DNA from: Sarcocystis neurona
Lineage: Eukaryota > Apicomplexa > Conoidasida > Eucoccidiorida > Sarcocystidae
NCBI GenBank assembly: GCA_000727475.1
Contig: KL647298.1
Span: 826,626 to 890,625, forward strand
DNA: 64,000 nucleotides
Direction of reading: 5' to 3'
Under the pieces are notes generated by a model that was not told the origin of the DNA, ran no database searches, and worked only from the letters and a program-made list of their open reading frames with translations. This document shows, piece by piece, positions 27,001 through 35,713 of the stretch. The stretch's first letter is position 1. Each line of letters opens with the position of its first letter. The translations under genes were made by a program, and so were the position numbers.

Positions 27001-27123
27001 ACGCACTCTTCTAATGCAGGACACTCAACGAATTTTGTGACGTCGGTGGATCTCCCGACCGACCAGCACCCGAGTAAATGGGTCCTCAGGGGAACAGCCT
27101 TGATCTGCGCCACAGAAGACTAA
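708..27123 (+). CDS. Axonemal dynein heavy chain, C-terminal part (5' partial), 14 exons
   Basis: Motor subunit of a ciliary or flagellar dynein: a AAA+ ring that hydrolyses ATP and slides axonemal microtubules, expected in flagellated microgametes. Exons: 708-899, 2838-2987, 3841-4341, 6219-6521, 10677-10939, 12939-13343, 14673-14805, 16241-16511, 17798-17969, 19844-20172, 21506-21654, 23784-24040, 25656-25891, 27020-27123. All introns are GT-AG and all phases agree; the sum is 3465 nt. Order along the protein: AAA5 (TTKLPNPHFLPEVALK, LLSESRGNILDD), AAA6 (FIISPGVDP, WVLLQNCHLATSWMPELEK, FGSLGWNASYDF, YGGRVTDDWDRR, FGLHPNA), then the C-terminal domain (GCYVYGLYLDGARWD, YLCPVYKTMSRAGVLSSTG, HSTNFV). 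The last two blocks resemble single-headed inner-arm DNAH1-type chains, a subtype judged from memory. Family is near certain; exon 10 and the exon 12/13 junction are the softest parts of the model. Confidence 0.93.
900..2837 (+). repeat. Dynein intron A-B: YR tracts with degenerate repeats
   Basis: YR-alternating DNA at 920-1100 and 1640-2040, and 2280-2820. At 1700-2040 a degenerate unit recurs, with cores like GTGAAAACA-ACCTATACAT and ATGTAAAAAGAACA. At 2536 and 2667 a ~131-bp unit is duplicated (shared core CCGCCCA-ACAGATGTAAA followed by TA steps and CTATCTGTC repeats). No gene is seen. Confidence 0.75.
2838..2987 (+). CDS. Dynein exon B: AAA5, continuation
   Basis: Residues 65-114. Reads VMLVNFTVTADGLREQLL and later QITKDKRTLKQL, matching the dynein stretch V-x-LLNF-x-V-T-x-xGL-x-xQLL. 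Acceptor GCTGTAG before 2838, donor CTG|GTGGGT; phase 0 at both ends. The reading frame stays open for about 1 kb past the donor only because the triplet-repeat intron has no stop codons. Confidence 0.93.
2988..3840 (+). repeat. Dynein intron B-C: CAG block then CTG block
   Basis: Its 5' third carries CAG repeats (about 3019-3145) and the rest CTG-rich, pyrimidine-rich sequence (about 3157-3600) up to the acceptor. There is no YR tract. The two blocks are complementary, so the transcript could fold back on itself. Confidence 0.8.
3841..4341 (+). CDS. Dynein exon C: AAA5 to AAA6 connection
   Basis: Residues 115-281, the longest conserved exon. It contains LQLLSESRGNILDDEKVV, GATLFFVTAELNAVDAMYQY and GLFDRHKLIYAILISVEIL, all hallmark dynein heavy chain blocks. 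A short A/P/G-rich insertion (about residues 214-236) sits between the YSLSYFISVFTSSIQ block and the RIAALVAGITWTVFVNV block. Acceptor TTTGCAG before 3841, donor GAG|GTAGGG, phase 0 at both ends. Confidence 0.95.
4342..6218 (+). repeat. Dynein intron C-D: mixed CAG/CTG and YR
   Basis: Scattered CAG and CTG clusters (4400-5240, 5740-5850) and YR tracts (4598-4630, 5460-5560, 5715-5750). Open frames on both strands here come from the triplets. A pyrimidine-rich stretch leads to the acceptor. No gene is seen. Confidence 0.75.
6219..6521 (+). CDS. Dynein exon D: helical linker into AAA6
   Basis: Residues 282-382. Starts AWNVFLRG, matching the dynein W-x-FLRG block, and ends SLFQRVLLIKFVRSTQ, matching the FQKLLLLRALRPD-type block. 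The acceptor is an unusual CAAAG before 6219; the donor is CAG|GTCAGG. Phase 0 at both ends. Confidence 0.92.
6659..6900. repeat. ~96-bp degenerate tandem repeat
   Basis: The motif ATTGACCTGCTTATA occurs at about 6714 and 6810, each preceded by a related GCACGTCTGTA segment. A third partial copy follows to about 6900. Units are mostly YR-alternating DNA with the conserved part inside. Confidence 0.65.
7536..7925. repeat. Seven ~20-bp cores separated by YR spacers
   Basis: A core resembling ACATATGCCCAACTGTTCAC starts at 7536, 7615, 7712, 7747, 7806, 7861 and 7906. Spacing varies from 35 to 97 bp, because the TA/TG/CA spacer changes length while the core is kept. Most cores contain CARCTG. 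Confidence 0.75.
9053..9719. repeat. GA microsatellite with assembly gap (9094-9681, plus 9701)
   Basis: (GA)n follows a (TA)n run, then 588 Ns, then more (GA)n with a single N at 9701. The gap sits wholly inside the microsatellite, so its true length is unknown and the N count may be a placeholder. Confidence 0.95.
10355..10517. repeat. Purine-rich tract
   Basis: About 160 bases almost wholly A and G on the + strand (AGAAGAAGAAGACAGAGAAG type). The complementary strand is a polypyrimidine run; the tract ends about 160 bases ahead of exon E. Confidence 0.8.
10677..10939 (+). CDS. Dynein exon E: AAA6 degenerate Walker A region
   Basis: Residues 383-470. Contains TPILFIISPGVDP, the AAA6 motif usually seen as T-P-L-IFILSPGADP, then FRFLSLGRGQGPRASRLLE, the conserved SLGQGQGP block. 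Acceptor TTCTCAG before 10677, donor CG|GTGAGT (phase 2). Confidence 0.95.
10940..12938 (+). repeat. Dynein intron E-F: purine-rich 5' part, CTG-rich 3' part
   Basis: The first ~700 bases are A/G-rich (for example 11020-11240 and 11500-11700). CTG/GCT runs fill 12180-12360 and 12590-12938, reaching the acceptor of exon F. No YR tract of note and no gene. Confidence 0.75.
12939..13343 (+). CDS. Dynein exon F: AAA6 with a ~70-residue low-complexity insertion
   Basis: Residues 470-605. The conserved front half (GGWVLLQNCHLATSWMPE) is separated from the conserved back half (PDFRLFLTSMPVPYFPVP, starting near residue 571) by about 70 residues of glycine, alanine, threonine and serine runs encoded at 13018-13239. 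Other dyneins have only some 10-15 residues here. No GT-AG pair with stop codons suggests an intron, so I read it as translated. Acceptor CTGCTGCAG before 12939, donor AG|GTAGGC (phase 2). Confidence 0.92.
13344..14672 (+). other. Dynein intron F-G: YR and purine-rich
   Basis: YR patches at 13395-13430, 13600-13650, 13735-13790, 13920-13945 and 14395-14560, with a purine-rich tract at 14220-14320. Nothing gene-like on either strand. Confidence 0.75.
14673..14805 (+). CDS. Dynein exon G: AAA6 small exon
   Basis: Residues 605-649. Reads RATLRKSILQLS, corresponding to the dynein RANLLRSY block, and ends RFALQLFHAVVQ, corresponding to LCFFHAVVQ. The next exon continues directly with ERQQFG, restoring the universal FHAVVQ-ERxxFGPLGWN motif across a 1.4-kb intron. 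Donor CAA|GTGAGC, phase 0. Confidence 0.93.
14806..16240 (+). repeat. Dynein intron G-H: CTG-rich
   Basis: CTG/GCT-rich from about 14845 to 15560, then ordinary pyrimidine-rich sequence to the acceptor at 16240. No YR tract. The 287-codon open frame across it is leucine, serine and cysteine runs from the repeat. Confidence 0.8.
16241..16511 (+). CDS. Dynein exon H: AAA6 / lid
   Basis: Residues 650-740. Contains ERQQFGSLGWNASYDFSDGD and QYTVGHIVYGGRVTDDWDRR, both very conserved in dynein heavy chains. Acceptor GCACAG before 16241, donor G|GTGAGC (phase 1). Confidence 0.95.
16512..17797 (+). other. Dynein intron H-I
   Basis: Pyrimidine-rich start, a YR patch at 17085-17340 and an 11-base G run near 17452-17464. 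Ordinary sequence elsewhere; nothing gene-like. Confidence 0.75.
17798..17969 (+). CDS. Dynein exon I: AAA lid with FGLHPNA motif
   Basis: Residues 740-797. Contains LLRFADHLSVAERPEIFGLH followed by PNA, matching the dynein ...LPLND-PEVFGLHPNA block, and ends LIQSILQIQIR. The residue joined across the upstream junction is glycine (G|GG). Donor CG|GTGGGA (phase 2). Confidence 0.92.
17970..19843 (+). other. Dynein intron I-J
   Basis: Contains (GA)n and (TA)n at 18040-18095, YR patches (18300-18360, 19245-19275, 19460-19515, 19690-19790) and a degenerate minisatellite at about 18825-19140. No gene is supported. Confidence 0.65.
18825..19140. repeat. Degenerate 60-72-bp minisatellite, about five units
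   Basis: The segment ACAAGAA-ATAGAC recurs near 18825, 18890, 18962, 19022 and 19090, each followed by a variant of CTTGTTGGGTCAACTAGGAA and then GGCGTAGA. Copies have diverged strongly. Confidence 0.6.
19844..20172 (+). CDS. Dynein exon J (probable): low-complexity connector
   Basis: Residues 797-906. This exon is inferred: the conserved protein lacks a segment between exon I and the RFN block, and this open stretch fits the required phases on both sides (enters at phase 2, leaves at phase 1 with donor G|GTAAGA). It starts DSAAGAPPPPEEDPALQ, carries a poly-glycine run and ends TPVEKLSSR. Joined to the next exon it gives TPVEKLSSRAVFLSQETQ then RFN, which lines up without gaps with the dynein pattern YPV-x5-S-x3-VLVQE-x2-RYN. 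The middle is not alignable. Confidence 0.6.
20173..21505 (+). repeat. Dynein intron J-K: YR tracts and a recurring core
   Basis: YR DNA at 20300-20510, 20735-20830 and 20940-20970. A core around GTGCACGGGAAACAAGAAAG recurs near 20716 and 20899, with a looser copy near 20980, each next to a TA run. The 3' part (21180-21500) is ordinary and pyrimidine-rich. Confidence 0.65.
21506..21654 (+). CDS. Dynein exon K: start of the C-terminal region
   Basis: Residues 906-956. Reads VFLSQETQRFNDLLVYIGDS and then LHRLELASKGLISHTREL, matching dynein VLVQE-x2-RFN-x-LL and LxKALKGLVVMSxELE blocks. Acceptor GCCGCAG before 21506; donor CAG|GTAGTT, phase 0. Confidence 0.88.
21655..23783 (+). other. Dynein intron K-L
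   Basis: Purine-rich from about 21820 to 22340 and again 22480-22720. YR patches at 23025-23110 and 23300-23340. No gene is supported. Confidence 0.7.
23784..24040 (+). CDS. Dynein exon L: C-terminal domain, first half
   Basis: Residues 957-1042. Reads VPPQWTARAYPSLKPLGGWY and AFWLPAFFFPQGFLTAVLQD, matching VP-x-W-x2-AYPSLKPL and FW-x-xGFFFPQAFLT of dyneins. The upstream acceptor is CCAG before 23784. I place the donor at GA|GTACGA (phase 2), because that joins in frame to the next exon and reaches the expected spacing to GARWD. Confidence 0.92.
24041..25655 (+). other. Dynein intron L-M: last YR patch, then repeat-poor
   Basis: YR DNA with (TAGA)n at 24090-24250, then repeat-free sequence of ordinary composition. 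The change at about 24.26 kb starts the repeat-poor island. Confidence 0.75.
25656..25891 (+). CDS. Dynein exon M: C-terminal domain, second half
   Basis: Residues 1042-1120. Contains GCYVYGLYLDGARWDAEAG and YLCPVYKTMSRAGVLSSTG, close in wording to the corresponding blocks of DNAH1-type inner-arm chains. The acceptor is either CGACAG before 25656 or the AAG three bases later; both keep the frame. Donor G|GTGAGT (phase 1). Confidence 0.93.
25892..27019 (+). other. Dynein intron M-N: repeat-free
   Basis: Ordinary sequence with neither triplet repeats nor YR tracts, unlike almost every other intron in the window. No gene seen on either strand. Confidence 0.75.
27020..27123 (+). CDS. Dynein exon N: last exon, with stop codon
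   Basis: Residues 1120-1154 and a TAA at 27121-27123. Reads HSTNFVTSVDLPTDQHPSKW and then RGTALICATED, the usual dynein C-terminus (HSTNFV-x-DLPT...W-x-RGVALLC). Acceptor AATGCAG before 27020. It completes the STG-HSTNFV motif begun in exon M. Confidence 0.95.
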
Positions 27124-30100
27124 CCCATTTGACCAGAGTTTCCGATTGTCAATTCGTACATATAGATATAAGTGTACATTTGTATTTCGATGTATATGAA
27201 CAGACGTGTGGGGGGACCGGTGTACAGGGGGATTTGTTCTGATCTCCACAGATAGACCTTGTCAGAGAGCTCGCGTGTTCACCATGTCACAGTGTCTGTC
27301 TCGGTCAGTAGCTACGCGCACGCGTCCACGTAAGCATCCGTGCGGCATATATATATATATATATATATATGCATACATGTATACATGTCTACATCTGGAT
27401 ACCTACGTACATGCATTCATATATATATATGTATATGTATATATATATATATGTATATGTATATGTATATATATATATACGTACACGTATATATCTGTAT
27501 ATATTGTGTGTACAGTATATACATATATACATATAACCCTGCTCAGTGCTGTGCTGTATCACGCTTTGAACGAAGGTATGCGGCGGTCGTGGGTACCACG
27601 TCGAGGCAAAGTAGAGTTTTATATGTTTGCCGACTGTTTTGCCGGAAAGACAGATTCCCGTTTGCCTGCTTGACCACTAGCGGACTTCTTCAGAACGTGT
27701 CTGCAGAGTAAAGATTTTCTTGTATCGACAAAGTCGACAACCTGCGTGGACAACCCGCGTGCAGAATATGACCTGACTTCGTACTAGTGGAATCTCCGCA
27801 CGTGCCCAGCGAGCGCTTCAGGATGACCAACGGAGGGTCGTGAGCGAGGCGGCGGGATCTCTGATAAAAGGAGATAGAACCACGTGAAACAAAACACACA
27901 GAAAAGTACCCGTAGACACTTGTATACTGTTTAAACGACGGGAGCCTGAAAGAGGAATAGCGGCGTAACTCCAGTTCACTGCCCTTCCGGGACGGCAACA
28001 ATACGCCTAATGTGTACGTCAAGCACGGTGTTCGCGTAGATGGGGAGAACTAATACCTGAAAGACTCAATCGCTAGCAGCATGACAGCGATATCTGCCAC
28101 TTTCACATACAAAGCTGGAACACGGAAACCTTCCAGGCATTCCTCCGGTCGCGCACGGGGAAGGATTTCTAACGCACCCTGGACAAGGTGTTTCTCTGAA
28201 ATATAACTATTTTGACTCCGTGTGTCACCAGCACAGCTTTCTTTCCAGCTCTAGCGCTGATCACGGAAAGTACCCCTACTTACTGTCGCAGAGAGGAGTT
28301 CTGCGTGTATTTCAACAGATAAAAAGCAGATTTTGGTGGCGCGCAGGTAGTCGCGAGAAGATTCTAGCACTGTGTACTTTGTCATCGAAGATGCAGTCGT
28401 TTCAGTCGCCTCAATTAGTTATTTAACGAAGGCCCCTAGTCCTCGAGTATAGTACCGAATGCAGTTTGGCACTGAAGTCGGCCTGTCAGAGATTTCCACG
28501 CAAGATCGCACTGCATGGTAACGAAGAGGGAAAAAGTACCGGTACATCCCTCCGTTGTATCGTTGGCAACCGCAACGGAAATATGCGACGAAACATTGTG
28601 ACATAACTTCACCTAGCTCTTCCAGGACGGTGGCTTTATCAGTTGTAAGCCGTAAAAGATATATGCACGCTTGGGATGGAAACTCAAGGAAAACATTTCA
28701 ACACAACGAAAATTGTGGGGGAGTGCAAAATTCTTTCTCGACACCGGGACTTGTGAACGTTTACAAGACAGCTCTAGAGTATCGAACGTGCTACATGGCA
28801 GCCTCACGTGTTTGCAAGAAATCTCATTCCTTACACACCACTACTTTTTTCTCTACTGAGACGTGCGTCAGTCTGGAGAAACACGCAGTTACCCCTCACA
28901 CATCTTGCGTACGCATGTTTGCCACTATAGGTTGGTGAGGTAAAATTTTCTTAGAAAGGCGAAAGAAAGAATATTATGTATTCAGGTGGACATAAAAGTG
29001 CGGGAAGAGCTTCTTCACATTTGTTACCCACGCACAGTGATGTACACCTCTTTCAAGATCTAATGGTAGGTTCGTAGGTCAGTCTTACGGCAGATGCCGT
29101 ATGGCGCACCTGGCGCTAAAGCTGAGGAGTGTGAAGCGATTTCGTGGACAACTTTCACGGGTCGAAAATACTAAGGCAGACCGTCTCATTGTGGTACGTC
29201 AAGGGGAGGCAGCACGACGTGGAATTTATTGTTAATACTACGTTAGACTACTACACTATCAGCAACACGCCTATCACCACCAACCTCGAAATACGAGTGC
29301 GTTTCTACGTACGAGAAGCCCGTTTCATGTTGTCGACGAGGTACAATCACTTTCGAGGCAACACTTTACGACTAAAACTACAATCACGGTTCCTTTATAA
29401 CATCGTGGGGCTGGGGTACCACGTGCAAAGACACCCGGGCGCACAATTGTATAAGATTGTCGGGGTAGTGTGGTTTGGCGGTGCTTTTGCCTATTCTTCC
29501 TCACAGCTACTCCATTGGTTGGTAGATGTTCTTCTTCTGTGGTGTACAACAGGTCTAGAAGTTTCGGCTCTCTGGGTCAGGCGAAATTCTTTCAACAGCA
29601 CCTTCTAGTCATCACGTCGTCTTCTAGCGCACAAAACAGAATTGACACCCAATCTCGCGTGAAGCACGAGTAGGATTCACAGCAGGCGACGTTTCTGCCT
29701 CTCTGATTTTGTGAATCCACTCACGAAATAACACCTTTCCAAGTATGCAGTAGAACAACTTCACAGCCGGAAAGCAACTGCAATAACGTTGCATCGGCAT
29801 ATCTGCAGTCATTTCAAAGCGGAGTACGTACCTCAAGATGCGGGAAAGGAGTTGCGCATGGTGCATCCTCATGGACGGCAGTTACAAAGAGGCGATGTAC
29901 TTTGCAAAAGGGCTGATGGTTTTGGGGGGCTAGAAGTGGCATACTATATAATTATCCTTTCCTGGTTAGTCGTACACTTTATGAACAGACTTGCTGCTTA
30001 CCTGTGATTGGCAGGTCTTGAGGATATGGAATCATCGAGACACTGTGGTACATACCACCATGCGAACGTCACACAAGTGTATACGTCGTAGTTGGCATTA

Positions 30101-33100
30101 TGCGCGGCCGAATACCGGATGGTCACTCACTAACCGTATTCAGCTGCCCGCAAGTGCGAAACTAGACACCGGGGTGCGAAAACGTCCGCAGCAGTGTATG
30201 GCTCGCCAGGTTTTCACGGGAAGAGTCTGAATTCGTCTTGGCGGGGAAACGCAAGCTGGACAGCGTGCATCTGTTCGTTCACAGATCCCTTCAGCTACGT
30301 CACATAAATACATACTGATTGTAGTCGCTGGGTACTGTTGTGCGCGAGTTCGATACAAATGAATAGAGTGCGCAGACCGACTGAGTATAAACGTAAGCGG
30401 TGTGTACGCTGATTCACACGAAGAGCAACCCTCCGCTCTGGTTTGTCTGCTGGGAAATCAGAAGACTTACCTGGTAACCTAGAGTGGAGGTGGGCATTAA
30501 ATGACAGGGGTAGAAGAATTGTTTATACATATTCATATGAAGCGAAGCATGAAGCACTTCCTCAATTGAGTATTCAATGTCTTCTACTTGATCTCTACAG
30601 CATGTCTGAAGCAGAGGGACTGTAAGCACACCTTGGAAGGAACGCCTCGTGTCTCACGAAAACCTGATATTTTGACGCGCTACGAAAAATTGTCGTGCAC
30701 GCAGAACAGGTAGGTACGGGCGTTGCTCTTCGCGCCTTGAATTACTGTGCAGCATTTCGCATCCCATTTCTACGACTAAGGGTTCGACACGTTTGCATAC
30801 TCGTCTTGATCCTGCAGTGTATGCGACCTAAACCGTGTTGCAGCTCGCATACACATATGTGTGCGGGCGCACTAGAGTACACCATTACCGACACAGTAAC
30901 GTGCGCGCCGCCGCGTTGCACGCGGGACGTGTAGCTCTCTGACGTCCAGTTGAGTGAAGGCGTTACTACTGGCCATTCCCCGTCGAAAGAATCATGCGAG
31001 GTAGACAGAAAGGAGAGAACTAGTCCACCCGTGGGGGTATTCGCAGATTGCTTTTGTGAACTTCATTCATGCACAGATTATGAGGTGCTGGAAAAGAAGC
31101 GCCACTGGAAAGCGCGGCGCGGCGCCACTTTTTCTAAGCGCTTGAGGCTTGTCAGTAAGCGACACAAGCTGAGAATCCTTGCGAGCCTCCGCCATAACTG
31201 AGTCAGCATACGTACTAGTGGGAGAAGGTAAATACCAGGATGCGGATACATCTTGAAAGTCGAGAAGACACGCGACGACATGAAGGCGAGGGTCAAGATA
31301 CGGTTGTCGTTGCCCTCATGTTGAATAGCATTTAACCCCTTTACTGAGGGCTTGTAGCTCTACACGTATCCTGGGTGCTCTCGTCTTCGTGCTCGAGTTG
31401 ATACCACACACCTCGACCAACAGAATAATTCACGCTTTACGCCGATGCCGGTGAGTCACAACAAGACTCGTACATTGTACAGGCATCACTGCGGTCCCCG
31501 CTTCTGTCACCTAGTGTAGTTCACGCATTAAGTCGCTGCCCGTTAGTCACAACAAAACTCGTACATTGTACAGGCATCACTGCGGTCCCCGCTCCTGTCA
31601 CCCAGCGTATCCCTCGGCCTTATGTCCTTCTGTTTCACATATTAGCACAGAAGTCTACCGTTGTGTAGACATCCTTGTGTCCTGCCTTCTAGGTTCGTTG
31701 TACACTCTGCAACTAAGAGGAGACTACCGAATTTTTCCACTTTGTAGAGTATGAACGTGTACACTGGCCACGGTTCTGCAGGCGCAAGTTGCAGTTGCAG
31801 ATCTGAAATGCGTTCAACTTCAGAAATTCATTCGATTCACACGGAGACGGTGGCTCGCTTGTCTCAAACGCGAAGACAGGGAGACCAATGAAACTTTATG
31901 TAAATTACACGCTCACTTGTATACATTGACATACAGCCAAGCGCAAAAACGGTAGGGAACTCGTGGATCAGTTCTGAGTACGCAAATAAGCACACGCAGG
32001 TTTACGGACAAGTGGACGAAGAAATGTCTCTGGCAAGACGCGCCAAAGGGTTGCGCTTTGCCTGCGCCCGTTCCGTAGTACAAGTGAGTGTGACTCGTCG
32101 TCGATACACGATGAAATAGCGCGTAGCGTACACCGTGACGGTCTGCGGCACACCGCAACAATTACATACACAATTATGTGTTTACACCTAGGATATGGAT
32201 ATATATATATATACGCGATCATCAACACTACGCCTTGTTCCCTTACAGTGCACCTACGTCAGACGACGAAACACGATCGCCGCCCAACGGGTTGAACGTG
32301 TGTGCGGCGTTTTCTTGTGCAGATCTCGGCTTGGCTCTGCAGTCAGAATGATGTGGACTGCAAAACAACGGAAATCCTGGTCTGTCCACCCATGTATGCG
32401 CGTACATAGGCCTAAACGCGCCCGTTGTTGTGGGAGCCCAATATGTTAGAGCAGACCACCATGGAACACGAGTGTCCTGCTCAGGGTGCCAAGTGCGCAT
32501 TAGCATGAGTGAGTGCAATGACAGTGTAGTACCCGTCTCTTCTTCAGTACTCGTGTGAAGATGCACACGCTAAGCGGCAGCTCAAGCAACATTAACTTGT
32601 CCACCGAAGCTGGGTCTTATCTATACTGTTTTTCATCCATACTGATACGTCATCCTTCGTGTGCGTAGTCGAGTGTACGTCCGGGTTGTCCTGATATGTC
32701 CGTGTCTACGCAGTGCCGCCGTCTTTCTATAGATTTCGCGTTTTGGCATACACACCCCGCAGCGAATTGGCCTTCATATTGGGATATAGAATTTCGGCAG
32801 TGCTGCGGTAGTGCGCATCCATTCTGCAGCTCGTAGGATGATACTGTTTTCCGGTTCCTTCACTGGAATTCTTTGCAGTGTGTGTCATCGGAGGCGTTTT
32901 TTCCCAGTCGGTCGGCAGCTGTTGGGCTGCGTGGGCACAAAGAGCTGAACAAGCTTTTCCCGCGCCATCTTCTCTTGCGTGGGTACTCATGCTAAACAGT
33001 CGAGCTCTCGGTTTCTTGTTGTCCGTCTTCATTTCCTTTCTGTCCGGCTTGCCCTATAGGTTCTTTTACTGCCGTCTGCCGGCTCGTTTTGCATTCAAGA

Positions 33101-35503
33101 CGCCGACGGTGGTGGGGGTGTTCGTATACATGGTGGTCCGGGGATGAGCGGCAGCGCGAATTGTGTGCCACCCCTCTTTGACGTGTTAACAAATGCCGTA
33201 AGTGTCACTTGTGGTAGGGCTTCCGCACAAATTTGTCCTTTTCAGCTGGCGACGGGACTGGCTCCCTCGCCTCATGCCTTCTTCGAGAAGGGGGGAGGAA
33301 GGCACGTGTTCTGTTCTGTTTCTGTTGGCTAGCTAGCCGTTCACGACGAGTATGTACATTTCAATGGGATGTCCCTGTTCTTCCAACATAGCAGCTCGTA
33401 CGCGTATGCGGGCTGCACGCAGGCTTTTTGCTCGTTTCTCCCGAATTTTTTGTTTACTTCGGCCTTTTGTGCGGCAGCCCGGCCTCAGGATTGCTGTCTT
33501 TTACCAAGTCGCACCTATCTGTCCGTAGTAAGGACAACTTCCGCTATGCTGTTTCCACATTGTGCAGCGCGGCGCCTCTCCTCTGCGCTGTAGGGACTTC
33601 GGGACACGTAGAGGAATGGCTAGCTCTTTCCGCGCACATTATGTATCAGAAAAAGCCGCCTGCATATTCCTTGCAGTTCGTCCCAGAAAAAGACACATTA
33701 AGTATTATACGTGTGTGACGCACCGTATCGTATGCAAGAAAACCCCAACGTGTTTCCTGGGTGGAAGCTGGAGAAGACACCAGTCGGCGTGCCGCTGCAC
33801 GCCCGCGGCGACCGTGTTGCGTTCACAAGACAGTGCGCCGCAGACAGCTATGAAGCTTTGTAAGTACAAACTGACTCTAGTAGCAGACGGTGAAGTACAA
33901 CTCCTTCAGTTTGTATCTAGCCAGCATACCCCTCTTTCTTCATGCACTAGACCCTCTTGTCGTTGGGCTTCTACAAATCCTCGAATCAAGCCGAAAAATA
34001 TGCCGTTGAGACGTGTTCGCGAACACATCACTGCTCAAAAACAGTATGGCAGAAAACGGTAGCTAAGGCTCTTCTACTCCCTTCGGTTCTGAGTGCTCCG
34101 CCGCACATGCGCTAAATCGGCCAGATAAGCGCTTCCAGAGAAGCACCACAGATATCCCCGAGGGGGGTTCGTAAGCAGGAGACCATCTCCATTCCGTAGA
34201 CTTTGGAAACGAGACTCTCTCATCCGCCGCGGTACGTCAGCATGAGAGAGCCACTGTGGTAATTGGAACAATCACAGCGCCTCGCGCCTTCCAAGGGTGC
34301 GCTACTTTCTGCAGATGCACCTTGCAGAGCTCGGCCTTACCTTTTCGCGGACGTGCCGTCTACATATACACTCAGTTGAAGCGTGGCGCAACTGTCCTAC
34401 CCGCTACTTTTTCAGTGCAAAAGAGAGTTAAAGACTCTCTGTTCTCAACCATTCACTTCTGTGTGCACCCGAAATAGCTCGACTACGGCATCCCTATGCT
34501 ACAGCCACGCAAGCGCAAGGCATGTCACCGCGTGTACCGCCTTTGTGGGCACTGGGCTTTCGGCATGTTTTCACAGTGCATTTGAGATATATGTTGTGCA
34601 CACAGATATATATCTACCAACGGTTATTTGTATATATATATATATAATATACGTACATGTGCGTGCGTGTGCATTTACATATGTACGTAAATGTCGACTC
34701 ACGTAGATACAGATATACACACGCACGCATACGGACATGTGTTTATAGGCACGCGAGTGAGTGTATGCCTTTTTGTGACGAGGAGCTGGGCTCCCATTTC
34801 CACGCGAGTCTTCTTGCATTCCGCATGTTGGCACCGGCCGCACTGGGTAAATGAGTTCTCCGTGCTTCTTTTCTGATCATAACATGCTCCGATAATCGCT
34901 TTTTCTTACATTCCGGACTCCTCAGTGCGTTCCTTTTCTGCCTTGCCTTTGCTAAAATACACCTCCTATGGTAGTAGAAGTCGACTTTTCACCGTTACTT
35001 GGAGGATCGTTACCTGTGTGCATCCTTGGTCCGTTACGTGCCTCTACTCGTCTGTGCTTGCCATTCAATAGGCACTGGTGACAGGACGGTAGTCTATTCT
35101 TGTATCGTTTAATTAACAGGACTACCTGTCTCTTCGCGTTTACTGTTGTAGCAGCGGCTTACTGAGAGCTGCGGTTTCTGTTATTTGGTGGAGTTATTTG
35201 TTGAAACGGGTTGTCGCAAGAAGCCGAACTGTGCCCCTATATCAAATCGAATGTATATTCACAACAGCTTTGTCTACGCGTAGCTGCCCGATATGCTGAT
35301 CTTCCAACACAGCGTTGCACAAGGCCCCACTTGTTCGACTTTCACACCGGAATTGCCTGTGTTTCCTTCCTCTGCTACCGCGTACTCGCCCCTTGCAACA
35401 CACAGCAATACCGAGGAAATTTTGCCCCTTTTATCGACAGGAAAAACGCTTCCTCTTTCTCTTTTCTGCCATTCCCGTCCAATAAAAAATCCGCACGTCA
35501 ACG
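27124..35503. other. 8.4-kb intergenic region, mostly repeat-poor
   Basis: Lies between the dynein stop codon and the kinesin start. It has YR patches at 27335-27530 and 34575-34740, a small one at 32190-32215, and a 91-bp tandem duplication at 31429-31610. The longest open frame (29144-29608, +) gives 154 residues I do not recognise. I see no RNA gene, no clear promoter and no mobile element. Confidence 0.6.
31429..31610. repeat. 91-bp imperfect tandem duplication
   Basis: Copies begin at 31429 (TTCACGCTTTAC) and 31520 (TTCACGCATTAA) and share long blocks such as TCGTACATTGTACAGGCATC, with about ten substitutions between them. Unusual in the repeat-poor island because it is not simple sequence. 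Confidence 0.9.
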
Positions 35504-35713
35504 ATGTCGCCAGCTCCGCAGTTGCTAAGCCCTGTGCAGCCCCATCAGCAGCAGCATGTAGCAGCAGCACGAGCAGCCAGTGCGATGCCGCCTTCTCCGC
35601 TGTCGCGTGCAGCAGCTCGTTTCCTCCACACCACGTGGCGCCCTCCACGGGGAGACGCTACTTCTGCATCTCCACGCCCTCCTCCGAGACGCAACAGCTC
35701 CGCTCGACAGGAG
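35504..35713 (+). CDS. Kinesin exon 1 (start uncertain)
   Basis: Residues 1-70 starting [20 protein letters not shown], rich in A, P, Q and S, donor GAG|GTAATT at phase 0. It joins in frame to exon 2 if the acceptor is GCATGCAG before 36466. An alternative uses the same donor in another frame (start at 35293, phase 1) and joins at a CAG acceptor at 36520, 36532 or 36535. Both are self-consistent; this one is preferred for its composition. Confidence 0.42.

Noticed and set aside
29144..29608. 154-codon + strand open frame in the intergenic region
   Set aside because: Its composition is not repetitive, but it has no motif I recognise and no partner exons. A frame of this size can occur by chance in 8.4 kb of GC-balanced DNA.
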